A stretch of DNA of 64,000 bases from Dactylosporangium siamense (GCF_016862795.1 NZ_BONQ01000120.1:1-64000); one strand, 5' to 3'. Shown: positions 16,043-24,554, numbered from the stretch's first letter. The notes: generated by a model not told the origin, from the letters alone. Made by a program: numbers and translations.

Positions 16043-16635
16043 CCGTCGTGACGCGTATCCGTGCCATCGCCGCGGTCCTGGTCGCCGCGGCCGTCCTCCT
16101 CACCGGTTGCAAGGACGTCAACCAGCCGGCCACCGCCGTCCCGCAGGGTGTCGCGGCCGTCGCCGAGGGCCCGCACAACGCCTACGACGTGCTGTTCCTG
16201 CAGATGATGATCGGCCACCAGCGGCAGGGCCTGGAGATGCTGAAGCTCGGCCGGGACAAGGGCGTCCGCGAGGACGTCGTCAACCTCGCCGGCGCCATCG
16301 ACGTCACCGAGGCCGAGGAGGTCGACCGGATGAGCGGCTGGCTCACCGGCTGGAAAGAGCAGGCCACCGGCAGCGACGACCACAGCTCGCACGCCGCGCA
16401 CGGCGGCCAGGCCGCCACCGGCGAGGAGCAGCTCGCGGCCCTGCGCGACGCGTCCGGCGCCGACTTCGAGATGAAGTTCCTGAACCTGCTCATCGCGCAC
16501 CAGCACAACGCGGTCGAGATGGCGCAGCAGCTCAAGACGAACGGCCAGAACACGACCGTGAAGCAGTTCGCCGAGCGCATCGAACTGTCCCGCACCCAGC
16601 AGATCCAGCAGATGCTGGTGCTCGTCAGCGGCTGA
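16039..16635 (+). CDS. DUF305 lipoprotein
   Basis: A 198-residue predicted lipoprotein: IRAIAAVLVAAAVLLTGCKD carries a good lipobox (LTGC). The rest is a DUF305 helical repeat, with LFLQMMIGHQRQGLEMLKLG in the first half and LNLLIAHQHNAVEMAQQL in the second; these His/Met motifs are often found in proteins linked to metal, especially copper, handling. GTG 16039 overlaps the LPMO stop (GTGA), so the two are co-translated; GTG 16048 is an alternative. A copper-related role beside a copper enzyme is attractive but is inference. Confidence 0.82.
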   Translation: MTVVTRIRAIAAVLVAAAVLLTGCKDVNQPATAVPQGVAAVAEGPHNAYDVLFLQMMIGHQRQGLEMLKLGRDKGVREDVVNLAGAIDVTEAEEVDRMSGWLTGWKEQATGSDDHSSHAAHGGQAATGEEQLAALRDASGADFEMKFLNLLIAHQHNAVEMAQQLKTNGQNTTVKQFAERIELSRTQQIQQMLVLVSG

Positions 16636-16647
16636 CATGTTCAAACG

Positions 16648-16690
16648 GGCCGGACGAGGGGAAACAGTCCTCTCGTCCGGTCTTCTTTGT
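16648..16690 (+). terminator. Intrinsic terminator after LPMO-DUF305
   Basis: CCGGACGAGGGGA (16650-16662) pairs with TCCTCTCGTCCGG (16668-16680), a 13-bp stem with one G-T pair and a 5-nt loop, and TTCTTTGT follows. It starts 13 nt after the DUF305 stop and ends just before the Shine-Dalgarno of the next small gene. Confidence 0.8.
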
Positions 16691-16702
16691 GAGGTGTACG
16701 AG

Positions 16703-16831
16703 ATGTCCACGGAAGCCACGAGCCGTTGCCCCGTGTGCGACGCGAAGGTCCACGTCAACGCCGGTGCCCCCACGCCGCCGCACCAGGCCGGCGCAGGCCA
16801 GTGCGACGGCACCGGCAAGCCCACGCACTAG
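16703..16831 (+). CDS. Small Cys-motif protein (42 aa)
   Basis: A 42-residue ORF starting at ATG 16703 after GAGGTG at 6 nt spacing. The sequence begins MSTEATSRCPVCDAKVHV and contains CPVC plus a later lone Cys (AGQCDGTG), so a half zinc-ribbon is possible. It sits immediately behind a strong terminator, which suggests read-through or its own promoter inside the hairpin region. I do not recognise a named family. The good ribosome site is the main support. Confidence 0.55.
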   Translation: MSTEATSRCPVCDAKVHVNAGAPTPPHQAGAGQCDGTGKPTH

Positions 16832-16911
16832 GACGGGTGATCTCCCGCGCGCAGGCATTTCACCCGTTTTGCGCAGCGGCCGCCGGCCCCGCCGGCGGCA
16901 CGATCATCGGC

Positions 16912-17157
16912 ATGTTGCACCTCGACCCTGACAGCGTCCTCGTCACCACGGCCGCCGAACTCCAGACCCGCCACCTCGAACGCGACCCGGACGACCCGGC
17001 CCGCTGCGGCGCCTGCGGCGCCCTGCTCCCCTGCCCCGTCGAGGCGGCCGCCGCACTGGTCTGCCGCGCCGGCGGCCTTTGGCTGGAGGGCGACACGCTC
17101 GTCGACGCCCTCGAACCCCCGACCCAGCTGATCGCGATCCTGCCCGCCCCGGTCTGA
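16912..17157 (+). CDS. Small Cys-motif protein (81 aa)
   Basis: An 81-residue ORF from ATG 16912 (MLHLDPDSVLVTTAAELQTR), with CGACGALLPCPVEAAAALVC in the middle: CxxC, then a Cys, then another Cys. This resembles, but is not the same as, the CxxC...PWPC mini-proteins at 26.7-27.3 kb. There is no clear Shine-Dalgarno. It may bind zinc; no function can be given. Codon bias is consistent with coding. Confidence 0.5.
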   Translation: MLHLDPDSVLVTTAAELQTRHLERDPDDPARCGACGALLPCPVEAAAALVCRAGGLWLEGDTLVDALEPPTQLIAILPAPV

Positions 17158-17170
17158 GGAGCCTCCCCGG

Positions 17171-17275
17171 TCAGCGCGGACGGCGGCCGCGCGCGGGGGC
17201 CGGCACGCCGTCGCCGACGCACGGATGCTGATCGCGCACCCGGAGGTCGACCTGGTCACCATCGCCGCCGGGCCT
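17171..17275 (+). pseudogene. Relic of a Gfo/Idh/MocA-family dehydrogenase
   Basis: In one plus frame this stretch reads RTAAARGGRHAVADARM then LIAHPEVDLVTIAA. That matches the region between the Rossmann loop and the substrate-contact motif of Gfo/Idh/MocA (Gal80-like) oxidoreductases, where A-D-x-x-x-L-x-x-H-P-x-V-D-L-V is typical. No start, no nucleotide-binding motif and no further homology flank it. It looks like a ~100-bp remnant of a deleted gene. Confidence 0.4.
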
Positions 17276-17302
17276 AGGGACTCAGCCATACCCAGATGGA
17301 GT

Positions 17303-17314
17303 TGTCGCGCGACA
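17303..17314. promoter_or_regulatory. Palindrome before the DHA2 transporter gene
   Basis: A perfect 12-bp palindrome, TGTCGCGCGACA, lies 77 bp before the transporter start. No regulator gene is adjacent, so its partner would have to be encoded elsewhere. It is a candidate operator on symmetry alone. Confidence 0.3.
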
Positions 17315-17390
17315 GGCCCGCACCGCCATGAGGTGTGCGAGGTCCGATGCCCGCCAGCTTCCCACTGACCGGTGTGAGCACAGTGGAGAC

Positions 17391-18827
17391 ATGGACCGCA
17401 TGTCTGCAAGGAGCCGCCGGCTGTTGCCAGTCCTGCTCGTCGGACCGTTCATGGCGCAGGCCGACGCCACGATCGCCAATGTCGCGACGCCGTCGATACG
17501 CGATGATCTCGGGGCGTCAGGCCCGCTGCTGGAACTGGTCGTCGGCGGCTACCTGATCGCTTTCGCGGTGCTGCTGATCACCGGCGCCCGGCTGGGCCAG
17601 ACCTACGGCTACCGCCGGGTCTTCCTGCTCGGCGTGGGGCTGTTCACGGTCGCGTCCCTGCTGTGCGGTCTGGCCCCAAACCCGACAACGCTGGTCCTCG
17701 CCCGGGTCCTACAGGGGATCGGCGCCGCGCTGATGTTCCCGCAGACGCTGACCGGTATCCAGCTCAATTTCTACGACGATGCACGCGCCCGTGCGATCGG
17801 CCTGTACGCCATTGCCCTGTCCACCGGTGCTGTCGTCGGGCAGTTCCTCGGCGGTATGCTCATCTGCGCCGACCTCGCCGGAACCCACTGGAGGGCGATC
17901 TTTCTCATCAACGTCCCGGTCGGCGTCCTGGTCGTCCTCGCCGGGCTGCGGTACCTGCCCGCCGACACGCACCGGACCTCGCGTCGGCTGGACCTGGCCG
18001 GCGTCTCCGCGCTGTCCATCGCCCTCATGCTCGTGGTCGTCCCCCTCATCCTGGGCCACAGCATCGGCTGGCCGCTCTGGACCCTGGCGTGCCTGGTCCT
18101 GGCCGGACCGGCGATCGGCGGCTTTCTGATCATCCAGCGACGGGTCGCCGCCCGGGGCGGGGAACCACTGATCGCCGTCAGTGTCCTGGCCCGGCCGGCG
18201 ATCACCTGGACGCTGGTCACGCTGATGATCGCCACTGGTACCTACTATGCGCTGCTGTTCACCGTCGCCCAGTACCTCCAGCGAGACCTCCGCTACAGTG
18301 CGGCTGCGTCAGGTCTGACGCTCGTGCCATGGGTCGCCGCCTTCGGGCTCGCCGGGCAACTCGTGCGCCGCCTGCCCGAGCGCGCCGCACGGCGCGCCCC
18401 GGTCTTCGGCTGCCTGCTCCTCGCCGCCGCCTACGCCGCGATCGCGGCGGTGACGCTCCAGCGTCACCACAACCAGGCACTGCTGATGACGCTGCTCGCA
18501 GCCGGCGGGCTCGGCCTCGGCGTGCAGTTCAGCGCCCTCATCGGACACTTGACCACGATCGTTGCGACGGACTACGCCGCTGACATCAGCGGTGTCAGCA
18601 CCACCGTCATGCAGATCGGCGCCGCGGTCAGCGTCGCAGCATTCGGCACGCTCTACTTCGGCCTGGCAACCCACGCAACGAACGCCTTCGGCGTGACCGT
18701 CGCAGCACTCGCCCTCACCGCCCTGGCGGCAAGCCTGACGGCGTACCGCGCCATCCGGCAGTCACCGACCGGCTCCGACGCCGCAGCGGCCGGCCCCCGC
18801 ACGCCGATCGGGGCGAAAAGCGGGTGA
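17391..18827 (+). CDS. MFS transporter, DHA2 (14-TM) drug-efflux type
   Basis: A 478-residue membrane protein of the DHA2/EmrB class. It has PVLLVGPFMAQADATIANVATPSI (helix 1 with a D-x-T-I-V-N-V-A-like motif), GARLGQTYGYRRVFLLG (loop 2-3 motif) and LVLARVLQGIGAALMFPQTLTGIQ. About fourteen hydrophobic segments are visible. It is likely a proton-driven exporter of small hydrophobic compounds. The start is ATG 17391 or ATG 17400; GGAG at 17384 suits the second better by spacing. Its wobble positions look slightly less GC-rich than its neighbours. Confidence 0.82.
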   Translation: MDRMSARSRRLLPVLLVGPFMAQADATIANVATPSIRDDLGASGPLLELVVGGYLIAFAVLLITGARLGQTYGYRRVFLLGVGLFTVASLLCGLAPNPTTLVLARVLQGIGAALMFPQTLTGIQLNFYDDARARAIGLYAIALSTGAVVGQFLGGMLICADLAGTHWRAIFLINVPVGVLVVLAGLRYLPADTHRTSRRLDLAGVSALSIALMLVVVPLILGHSIGWPLWTLACLVLAGPAIGGFLIIQRRVAARGGEPLIAVSVLARPAITWTLVTLMIATGTYYALLFTVAQYLQRDLRYSAAASGLTLVPWVAAFGLAGQLVRRLPERAARRAPVFGCLLLAAAYAAIAAVTLQRHHNQALLMTLLAAGGLGLGVQFSALIGHLTTIVATDYAADISGVSTTVMQIGAAVSVAAFGTLYFGLATHATNAFGVTVAALALTALAASLTAYRAIRQSPTGSDAAAAGPRTPIGAKSG

Positions 18828-18860
18828 CCGCGATCAGTCGACCACCGCAAGATCGAGGTC

Positions 18861-18877
18861 TACAGGCCTGCCCTGTA
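18861..18877. promoter_or_regulatory. Inverted repeat before the 18.9-kb gene
   Basis: TACAGG-N5-CCTGTA is a perfect 6-bp inverted repeat ending 10 bp before ATG 18888. It could be an operator or a small leader hairpin close to the AGAGG ribosome site. Confidence 0.3.
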
Positions 18878-18887
18878 CAACAGAGGC

Positions 18888-20132
18888 ATGGATGCGAAAC
18901 GGGCGCAGGGAATCGGACTGGCCGCGGTCATGGGCGCTGCGGCCGGTGCGGCGCTTTCGGCGCACCGCGGTCCACGCGGCGCCGTCAAGGGTGCACTGCT
19001 CGGCGCCGGCGTGCTCGCGGCTGTCGACGCGACCGCCAGGGCGATGCAGCGGCCGGATGAGATTCCCGCCGTCTGGGCCAGGATCGCGGCGAGCGGGGCG
19101 ATCGCCGCGCCCGTTGGCTGGGCTGCCGGGAAGGCCGGTGCGAGTCCGCTGGCCGTGGGCGTCGCCAGCGGCGCGGTCGCCGGCGCGATGGGGGTCCGGC
19201 CGCACAAGGTGGCGCTCGGGCCCGTCGTCGGGCTCGCGGTCGGCGCGGCGATGCGCGGGCGGCCGCCGGCGCAGGTGGCCGCCGCGGCCGTGGTCGCGTT
19301 CCGAATCGTGTCACAGCTGGTGTTCCGCGACCCGCAGGTCAGTCTCCTCGCGGACCGGGTGCCGGCGGAGCGGCTGCCGTTCGTCGTGCCGCTCGAGGCG
19401 CGGACCCGGTATGTCGGCACCGGCTACTTCCGCGACCTCGCCGAAGCGACCGGCGGCGTGTATCAGGAAGCGGCACCCGATGTCGGCATCGTCCCGGACC
19501 TGGACCAGCTGGCCGGGCCGGAGTTCGAGCCGGCGTCGGTGCACCCGCTCGTGCGCGAGTTCTACGAGCACACGACCCGCTTCACGCTGGACATCGTGCC
19601 CCGCTGGCGGACCTGGGTGCGGCCCGGGTATCTGCTGTACCGCACGCTCGTCGCGCGGCCGCTGGGGCAGGCGAACGTGCCGATGAACCAGCGTGAGGCC
19701 CTGCGCGGGGTGCACAGCCGCATCGACACCGTCACCGTCGACGGGCTGGAGACCCGTGGCTGGATCCGCAGTTTCGCCGACACCGGGGAGCCGATCTACG
19801 TCGGCGTCTACACCACGTACCGGCACGGCGAGCGGGGCTACGTCAGCGTCGGCTTCCCGCTCCCCCAGGCGAACTTCACCGCCACGCTCGCGCCCCGGCA
19901 GCGGGAGCGGGGGCTGATCCTCACCAGCTCCGCGCACGACGGGCAGACCGGGCACTACCTGAGCCACATCGACGAACACACCCGGGACCTGACCACCCTG
20001 GCGGTGAGCGGTTTCGCCGAGGAGCTCGACGTCTACGTGGACGACGCCGGCGAGCTGCGGGCCGTGCACGCGTTCGCGGTGTTCGGGCTGCCGTTCCTGC
20101 GACTGGAGTACACCATCCGCCGGAAGCCCTGA
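18888..20132 (+). CDS. Conserved actinobacterial protein of unknown function
   Basis: A 414-residue protein I cannot name. The first ~150 residues are Ala/Gly-rich with glycine-zipper spacing ([51 protein letters not shown]) and may insert in the membrane. The remainder is soluble-looking and well ordered ([87 protein letters not shown]), like a lipid- or steroid-binding beta domain, but that is a guess. ATG 18888 follows AGAGG. Confidence 0.7.
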   Translation: MDAKRAQGIGLAAVMGAAAGAALSAHRGPRGAVKGALLGAGVLAAVDATARAMQRPDEIPAVWARIAASGAIAAPVGWAAGKAGASPLAVGVASGAVAGAMGVRPHKVALGPVVGLAVGAAMRGRPPAQVAAAAVVAFRIVSQLVFRDPQVSLLADRVPAERLPFVVPLEARTRYVGTGYFRDLAEATGGVYQEAAPDVGIVPDLDQLAGPEFEPASVHPLVREFYEHTTRFTLDIVPRWRTWVRPGYLLYRTLVARPLGQANVPMNQREALRGVHSRIDTVTVDGLETRGWIRSFADTGEPIYVGVYTTYRHGERGYVSVGFPLPQANFTATLAPRQRERGLILTSSAHDGQTGHYLSHIDEHTRDLTTLAVSGFAEELDVYVDDAGELRAVHAFAVFGLPFLRLEYTIRRKP

Positions 20133-20148
20133 ATGCCGCCGGCGATCT

Positions 20149-20727
20149 TCACCCCACCGGGTCGGTGAGCCCGAAGGCGTCGAGCGTGAGATCCAGCATC
20201 GCCGTCTGGACGGCCGGTGGGTACGCCTCCGGATCGGCCGCCGCGAACGCGGCCGCCCCCTCCACCATGGTGATGAGCGCGACGGTGACGGCCGCCGGGT
20301 CCTGCCGCGGCGCGGCGGCCTCGACGAGCCGGCCGACCCTGGCCCGCCAGGCCCGGTTACCGGCCCGGTGCATCGCGATCAGGTCCTCGTCGGCGACGGC
20401 GGCGGCCAGGAAGCCCAGCCACACCGTGCTCTCCGCGGTGGTCTGCGGGTCGAGGGCGAGGCCCTGGTGCAGGACCGCGCGCAGCGCCGCCCGGGGCGAG
20501 CCCGCGGCGGCCTCCAGGGCCTCGACGCGGGCCCGGGTCGTCTCGTGCAGCAGCTGCCGGGCGTGCCGCAGCAGCGCCCGCCGGTTGGGGAAGCGGTGCA
20601 TGACGAGCCCGGTCGTGCAGCCCGCTGCCGCGGCCACGGCCCTGATCGTCAGCCGCTCCAGGCCCTGCTGCGCCAGGACGTCCCAGACGGCCCTGGACAG
20701 CAGCTCGCCCTGCCCTTCACGTGGCAC
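20149..20727 (-). CDS. TetR-family repressor
   Basis: A 192-residue TetR-type regulator. The N-terminal HTH is LLSRAVWDVLAQQGLERLTIRAVAAAAGCTTGLVMHRFPNRRALL; the rest is the helical ligand/dimer domain. GTG 20727 is chosen because GGAGG lies 8 nt upstream; the frame runs on through the operator, which cannot be coding. It is divergent from the GNAT gene and the gap holds two perfect palindromes, so it very probably represses itself and the acetyltransferase. The ligand is unknown. Confidence 0.88.
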   Translation of the reverse strand: MPREGQGELLSRAVWDVLAQQGLERLTIRAVAAAAGCTTGLVMHRFPNRRALLRHARQLLHETTRARVEALEAAAGSPRAALRAVLHQGLALDPQTTAESTVWLGFLAAAVADEDLIAMHRAGNRAWRARVGRLVEAAAPRQDPAAVTVALITMVEGAAAFAAADPEAYPPAVQTAMLDLTLDAFGLTDPVG

Positions 20728-20747
20728 GCGTCTCACCCTCCTCGTGT

Positions 20748-20778
20748 CGTAACAGCTGTTACGGTAACAGCTGTTACG
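20748..20778. promoter_or_regulatory. Double palindromic TetR operator
   Basis: Two identical perfect 14-bp palindromes, GTAACAGCTGTTAC, at 20749-20762 and 20764-20777 are separated by one G, giving a 15-bp repeat period. The tandem lies between the divergent tetR-type and GNAT genes. One palindrome can seat one TetR dimer; the 15-bp phasing would place two dimers on different faces of the helix. Confidence 0.85.
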
Positions 20779-20792
20779 ACCGAGGAGGGGCG

Positions 20793-21260
20793 ATGACGGA
20801 CTGGACCATCGAGGTGCGTGCCTGGGACGACCCGGCGGGGGCGGCCCTGCGTGCGGCACAGCGGGCCGAGCTCGACGCGCGGTACGGCAGCGACGACCAC
20901 GAGCCCGGCGCCGTCCCGACCGCCGCGGACATCGACCTGTTCCTGGTCGCGGTCAGCGACACCGACGGCACCCCGGTCGGCTGCGGCGCCCTGCGCCGGC
21001 TGGAGGAGCACGCCGCCGAGGTCAAGCGGATGTACGTGGTGCCACCGGCCCGGGGCACCGGCGTCGCGGCCGCGATCCTGCGGGCCCTCGAAACGGCGGC
21101 CCTGGACCGCGGCTGGCCGACGCTGCGCCTGGAGACGGGCACCGAACAGCCCGACGCGCAGCGCTTCTACGAGCGCGAGGGCTACCGACGGATCCCGCTG
21201 TTCGGCGCGTACGCCGGCTCGACCCTCTCGGTCTGCTACGAGCGAACCCTGCGGCAGTAG
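20793..21260 (+). CDS. GNAT-family N-acetyltransferase
   Basis: A 155-residue GCN5-related acetyltransferase. It shows strand 4/5 VGCGALRRLEEHAAEVKRMYVVPPARGTGVAAAILRALETAA, including the acetyl-CoA pyrophosphate loop (R-G-T-G-V-A/G-like), and then LRLETGTEQPDAQRFYEREGYRRIPLFGAY, the usual C-terminal motif B. ATG 20793 follows GAGGAGGGG. Control by the adjacent TetR protein suggests detoxification of a small amine or antibiotic, but the substrate is not visible. Confidence 0.88.
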   Translation: MTDWTIEVRAWDDPAGAALRAAQRAELDARYGSDDHEPGAVPTAADIDLFLVAVSDTDGTPVGCGALRRLEEHAAEVKRMYVVPPARGTGVAAAILRALETAALDRGWPTLRLETGTEQPDAQRFYEREGYRRIPLFGAYAGSTLSVCYERTLRQ

Positions 21261-21339
21261 GCTCCCGCCATGGCAGGGCCCCGTCGAGGCGTCGTGGGGT
21301 GGCGCCGCCCGGGCCCTGCTGATCCCCGGGTCCTGAAAC

Positions 21340-21372
21340 GGTCGCCCCCACAGCCGGGCTGCAGGGGCGACC
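21340..21372. terminator. Bidirectional hairpin between GNAT and SGNH genes
   Basis: GGTCGCCCC and GGGGCGACC form a perfect 9-bp stem. Inside it CAGCC-G-GGCTG makes a second stem. It lies between two convergent genes and has no T-run, like many actinobacterial terminators. Confidence 0.7.
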
Positions 21373-21412
21373 TCCAAGCGACCAGCCCGCGGACCACCAG
21401 GCCCGCGGACCT

Positions 21413-22663
21413 CTAGGCCGTGACGATCGTGCCGTCCGGCTGGCGGGTGCAGGTGACGGTGCGGGCCGAGCCGGTCGCGGCGCCGGTCAGGCACTTGCCG
21501 AGCACGGCGTGCCCGGCGGCGCTGGGGTGCCACGACTCCTGGCAGGTCTGGAAGTACGAGACGCAGGTGTTCGCGATCCGCTGGATGGCGATCTTGTCCT
21601 TGCCGGCCAGGCTGGTCACGAACACGCCGCTCGCGCCGTCCTGCAGGCGGATCGGGGTGGCGAGGGCGTTGCCGGGACTACCGGCCTTCTCGCACAGCCG
21701 GGCGCCGTCGAAGGCGTGCTGGACGTTGAGGTAGACCAGGTCGTCGGCGGGGAACTCGGCGGCGAGGGTGTTGCGGGTCGTGCTCACGATCGAGCCGAGG
21801 CCCTGCGAGAAGCCGTGGCCGGGAGCGAGGCTGGCCCGGTGGATCGGGCAGCCGGCGGCGTACCGCTCGGCGCCGAGGTCGCGGAACTTGTCCCGGTCGT
21901 CCTGCCGGCCGTCCTCTTCCCAGTAGGACTGCTCCAGGTCGAACGGCAGCGGGTTCGTGTAGTCCTGGAAGATCACCCGGTGCTGCCCGTCGGCGTCGAT
22001 CTGGTCGAGGGTGGTGATGACCTGCCGGGCGGCGGCGATCGTCTCGGCCGTCGCGGCCTGGACCTGCGCGGCGGTGGCGAGGTCGGCGGCGGTGCACGGC
22101 TCCTGCTCGACCGGGCCGTTGAGGTAGGCCCAGAACTCCCACCAGCCGGTCCACGCGTCGGCGATGAACCGGTTCGCACACTTCTCGGCCACGTCGCCGA
22201 ACGTGAACGAGCTGTTGTTGGAGCCGAGACCGATCAGCACCACGTCGATGTCGTGGGTCTGCGCGACGGCCCGCAGCTGGTCCAGCTGCGAGGCGACACT
22301 GCGGCCCTTCGTGCGGCCGCCGGACGGGTTGGCGATGTCATACGGGCGTCCGCCGGAACAGGCCAGGTTGAAGCGGTCCTGGATGCCCGGCAGCGTCGCC
22401 TGGTTGAGCGAGGCGCTGGCGGAGCGGTGACAGAAGAAGGCGTTGGTGTTGGGTGCGGACCATCCGGGGAACGGCTGCGCGACGCCGTTGACGTCGACGA
22501 CCGGCTGATAGCTGCCGGCGCCTTCCCCGCTGATGAAGCTGTCGCCGAGGGCGACGGCGGCGGTCGGCAGGGCGGCGGTGGCCGGCGACCCTGGCACGAC
22601 CGCCGCGCCGGTGGCGGCCAGCATGCCGGCCACCAGCAGGGCGGTGCGACGGAACACGGACAC
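21413..22663 (-). CDS. Secreted SGNH/GDSL hydrolase
   Basis: A 416-residue exported esterase/lipase-type enzyme. The signal peptide (SVFRRTALLVAGMLAATGAAVVPG...ATA) precedes block I ALGDSFISGEGAGSY with the catalytic Ser. Block III is LIGLGSNNSSF (G-x-N) and block V SWHPSAAGHAVLG holds the catalytic Asp-replacing residue and His (xxHP). Cys pairs (CHRS, CSGG, CANRF, CTAAD, CVSYFQTCQ) suggest disulfides in the mature protein. GTG 22663 has GGAG 6 nt upstream. It resembles large Streptomyces SGNH hydrolases of undefined specificity. Confidence 0.87.
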   Translation of the reverse strand: MSVFRRTALLVAGMLAATGAAVVPGSPATAALPTAAVALGDSFISGEGAGSYQPVVDVNGVAQPFPGWSAPNTNAFFCHRSASASLNQATLPGIQDRFNLACSGGRPYDIANPSGGRTKGRSVASQLDQLRAVAQTHDIDVVLIGLGSNNSSFTFGDVAEKCANRFIADAWTGWWEFWAYLNGPVEQEPCTAADLATAAQVQAATAETIAAARQVITTLDQIDADGQHRVIFQDYTNPLPFDLEQSYWEEDGRQDDRDKFRDLGAERYAAGCPIHRASLAPGHGFSQGLGSIVSTTRNTLAAEFPADDLVYLNVQHAFDGARLCEKAGSPGNALATPIRLQDGASGVFVTSLAGKDKIAIQRIANTCVSYFQTCQESWHPSAAGHAVLGKCLTGAATGSARTVTCTRQPDGTIVTA

Positions 22664-22794
22664 GGCGGTCTCCTCGATCCCATCGAATGTGAGAAATCCT
22701 CTGGGTCGGGATCAGATCACGGTGTCCGCATGTACGTCAATGTTTCGATCCCATTTCCCGACAAAGCCGGTCGGGTTAGTAATGAAACCGGCGG

Positions 22795-23247
22795 TCAGCG
22801 GGTCACGGTGAACATGTAACAGCCGTAGGCGACGTTGCGGGAGTCGACGCGGACCACCGCCGGGTCGGCGAGGATCTCCGCCAGCACACCCTCGGGATCG
22901 GAGCCGTCGTGCACCCGGGTCGTGGGATGGATCCAGCCGCGCGCGTCATAGGCCCGCAACACCTGCGACCGCCCCCGCCAGTCCCCGGGGTAGCCGGTGC
23001 CGGCCGGCCCGTCGCACCGCTCGGCGTGCGCGAAGACCGCCCCGATCTCGCGGTACGGGCTCGGCGGCAGCACCGGTTCGTATCCGAACAGCATGAGCCG
23101 CTCCCCCTCGACGGCGTCGCGCAGGCAGCACCGCAACGGCTCGCCGCCGCCGGCCACCGACCGCTCGACGGGGTGGCCGGAGACGTCAGTTCCCTTGTCC
23201 CGCACCGATTCCAGGACGCCGGGGTCGATCGCGTGAATCGTGGTCAT
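22795..23247 (-). CDS. DUF1203 domain protein
   Basis: A 150-residue protein of the DUF1203 family. Conserved segments are CCLRDAVEGERLMLFGYEPVLPPSPYREIGAVFAHAERC early and VLRAYDARGWIHPTTRVHDG in the middle. It ends with DSRNVAYGCYMFTVTR, which resembles RidA/aminotransferase-like endings of that family. The function of the family is unknown. ATG 23247 has AGGA 6 nt upstream. It is divergent from the DinB-fold gene across 97 bp. Confidence 0.82.
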   Translation of the reverse strand: MTTIHAIDPGVLESVRDKGTDVSGHPVERSVAGGGEPLRCCLRDAVEGERLMLFGYEPVLPPSPYREIGAVFAHAERCDGPAGTGYPGDWRGRSQVLRAYDARGWIHPTTRVHDGSDPEGVLAEILADPAVVRVDSRNVAYGCYMFTVTR

Positions 23248-23344
23248 ACCCCGATCCTGACGCACCCCACCCCGCGCCGGCTGGCGGAAATCGGCCGTCG
23301 CGCTCGCCGTGCGGACCCATGCCGGTGGACTTACCGTTGAGCAG

Positions 23345-23785
23345 GTGGAACGCGTACCCCTGGACGAGAACGCCGCCGCGCGGCAACGCCTCAACGCCCT
23401 CATCGACTCCCTCAGCGACGACGATCTCGGCCGGCCGGTCACCCCCAGTTGGAGCGTCGGCGCGGTGCTGGCCCAGGTCGCCTTCTGGGACCGCTGGGCG
23501 CAGACCCTCGTGCAGCGCTGGCGCTCCGGCCAGCTCCCCCCACCGACCGTGCCACCGTGGTACGACGACGCGATCAACCACACGCTCCTGCCGGCGTGGC
23601 AGTCGATCCCGGGGCGTTCCGCGGCGCAGCTCGCCCGCGCCGCGGCGGAGGCCGCCGACCATGAGATCGAGAAGGCCGAGACCCCGGTCGTCGCCGGCAT
23701 CCTCGCCTCGCACCAGTCCAACCTCCTGGACCGCGCGACCCCTCGCAACGACGCCCTGGACCGCATCGAGCACGCCCTGCGCTGA
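23345..23785 (+). CDS. DinB-fold (mycothiol-dependent maleylpyruvate isomerase N-terminal) protein
   Basis: A 146-residue four-helix DinB-superfamily protein. The second helix reads WSVGAVLAQVAFWDRWAQTLVQRW, and HTLLPAW and HEIEKA/ASHQSNLLDR would supply the metal-binding residues of the family. The most probable start is GTG 23345: TACCGT (23332-23337) lies exactly 7 nt before it and there is no Shine-Dalgarno, so leaderless translation is likely. An earlier GTG at 23309 is in frame. The substrate is unknown. Confidence 0.75.
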   Translation: MERVPLDENAAARQRLNALIDSLSDDDLGRPVTPSWSVGAVLAQVAFWDRWAQTLVQRWRSGQLPPPTVPPWYDDAINHTLLPAWQSIPGRSAAQLARAAAEAADHEIEKAETPVVAGILASHQSNLLDRATPRNDALDRIEHALR

Positions 23786-23792
23786 ACCAGCC

Positions 23793-24554
23793 TCAGGCCT
23801 GCTGCTGGGTGGGGCGCACCAGGAGCTCGTTGACCGCGACGTGGCGGGGGCGGGTGACGATGTAGGCGATCGTGTCGGCGACGTCGTCGGCCTCGAGGCG
23901 TTCGACGTCGGCGAAGCGCTGCCTGATCGTTTCGAGGATCTCCGGCCGGTTGTGGTCGGCGAGCTCGGTGGAGACGGCGCCGGGCTCGACCAGTGAGATC
24001 CGCACGTAGCGTCCGGTCACCTCCTGTCGCAGGGACTCGCTGAAGGCGCCCACGGCGTGTTTGGTGGCGTTGTAGACGCCGCTGCCGTTGCGGGCGACCC
24101 GGCCGGCGACGGAGCTGACATTGACCATGTCGGCGACCTTGCGCCGGCCGTTCGTGGCCGCGGCCAGCAGGTGCGGCAGCGCGGCGTGGGCGGTGTACAG
24201 CAGGCCCAGGACGTTGACGGAGACCATCCGCTGCCACTCCTCGACGGGTGCGTCGACCACCGGGCCGAGCAGCATCACGCCGGCGTTGTTGACGAGCGTG
24301 TCCAGGCGCCCGAGCTCGTCGACGGTGCGCCGCACCGCCGCCACCGCCGCTTCCTGCGAGGTGACGTCGGCCTCCACGACCAGCGCGACGCCGCCTTCGC
24401 CGCGGATGCGGTCGGCGAGCTCGGCGAGCCGGTCGGCGCGGCGGGCCACGAGGGCGACGGAGGCGCCCCGAGAGGCCAGCGACAGGGCGGCGGCCTCACC
24501 GATGCCGCTGGAAGCGCCGGTGATCAGTGCAACAGTGCCTGACAAAGATCCCAT
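23793..24554 (-). CDS. Short-chain dehydrogenase/reductase
   Basis: A 253-residue classical SDR. The coenzyme motif is LITGASSGIGEAAAL (TGxxxGIG), then DTLVNNAGVMLLGP (NNAG), catalytic Ser in MVNVSSVAGR, and YNATKHAVGAFSESLRQE (YxxxK). It resembles the NADP-linked YdfG/serine-dehydrogenase group. The start ATG 24554 has no Shine-Dalgarno; TAGCTT lies 8 nt upstream and its TAG is also the stop codon of the XRE gene. So it can be transcribed separately as a leaderless mRNA although it directly follows XRE. Confidence 0.9.
   Translation of the reverse strand: MGSLSGTVALITGASSGIGEAAALSLASRGASVALVARRADRLAELADRIRGEGGVALVVEADVTSQEAAVAAVRRTVDELGRLDTLVNNAGVMLLGPVVDAPVEEWQRMVSVNVLGLLYTAHAALPHLLAAATNGRRKVADMVNVSSVAGRVARNGSGVYNATKHAVGAFSESLRQEVTGRYVRISLVEPGAVSTELADHNRPEILETIRQRFADVERLEADDVADTIAYIVTRPRHVAVNELLVRPTQQQA

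Noticed and set aside
21270-21416. A 48-codon plus-strand ORF after the GNAT gene, preceded by TAGGCT at 6 nt
   Set aside because: It contains the terminator hairpin, is compositionally poor and overlaps the convergent SGNH gene end; I do not call it a gene.
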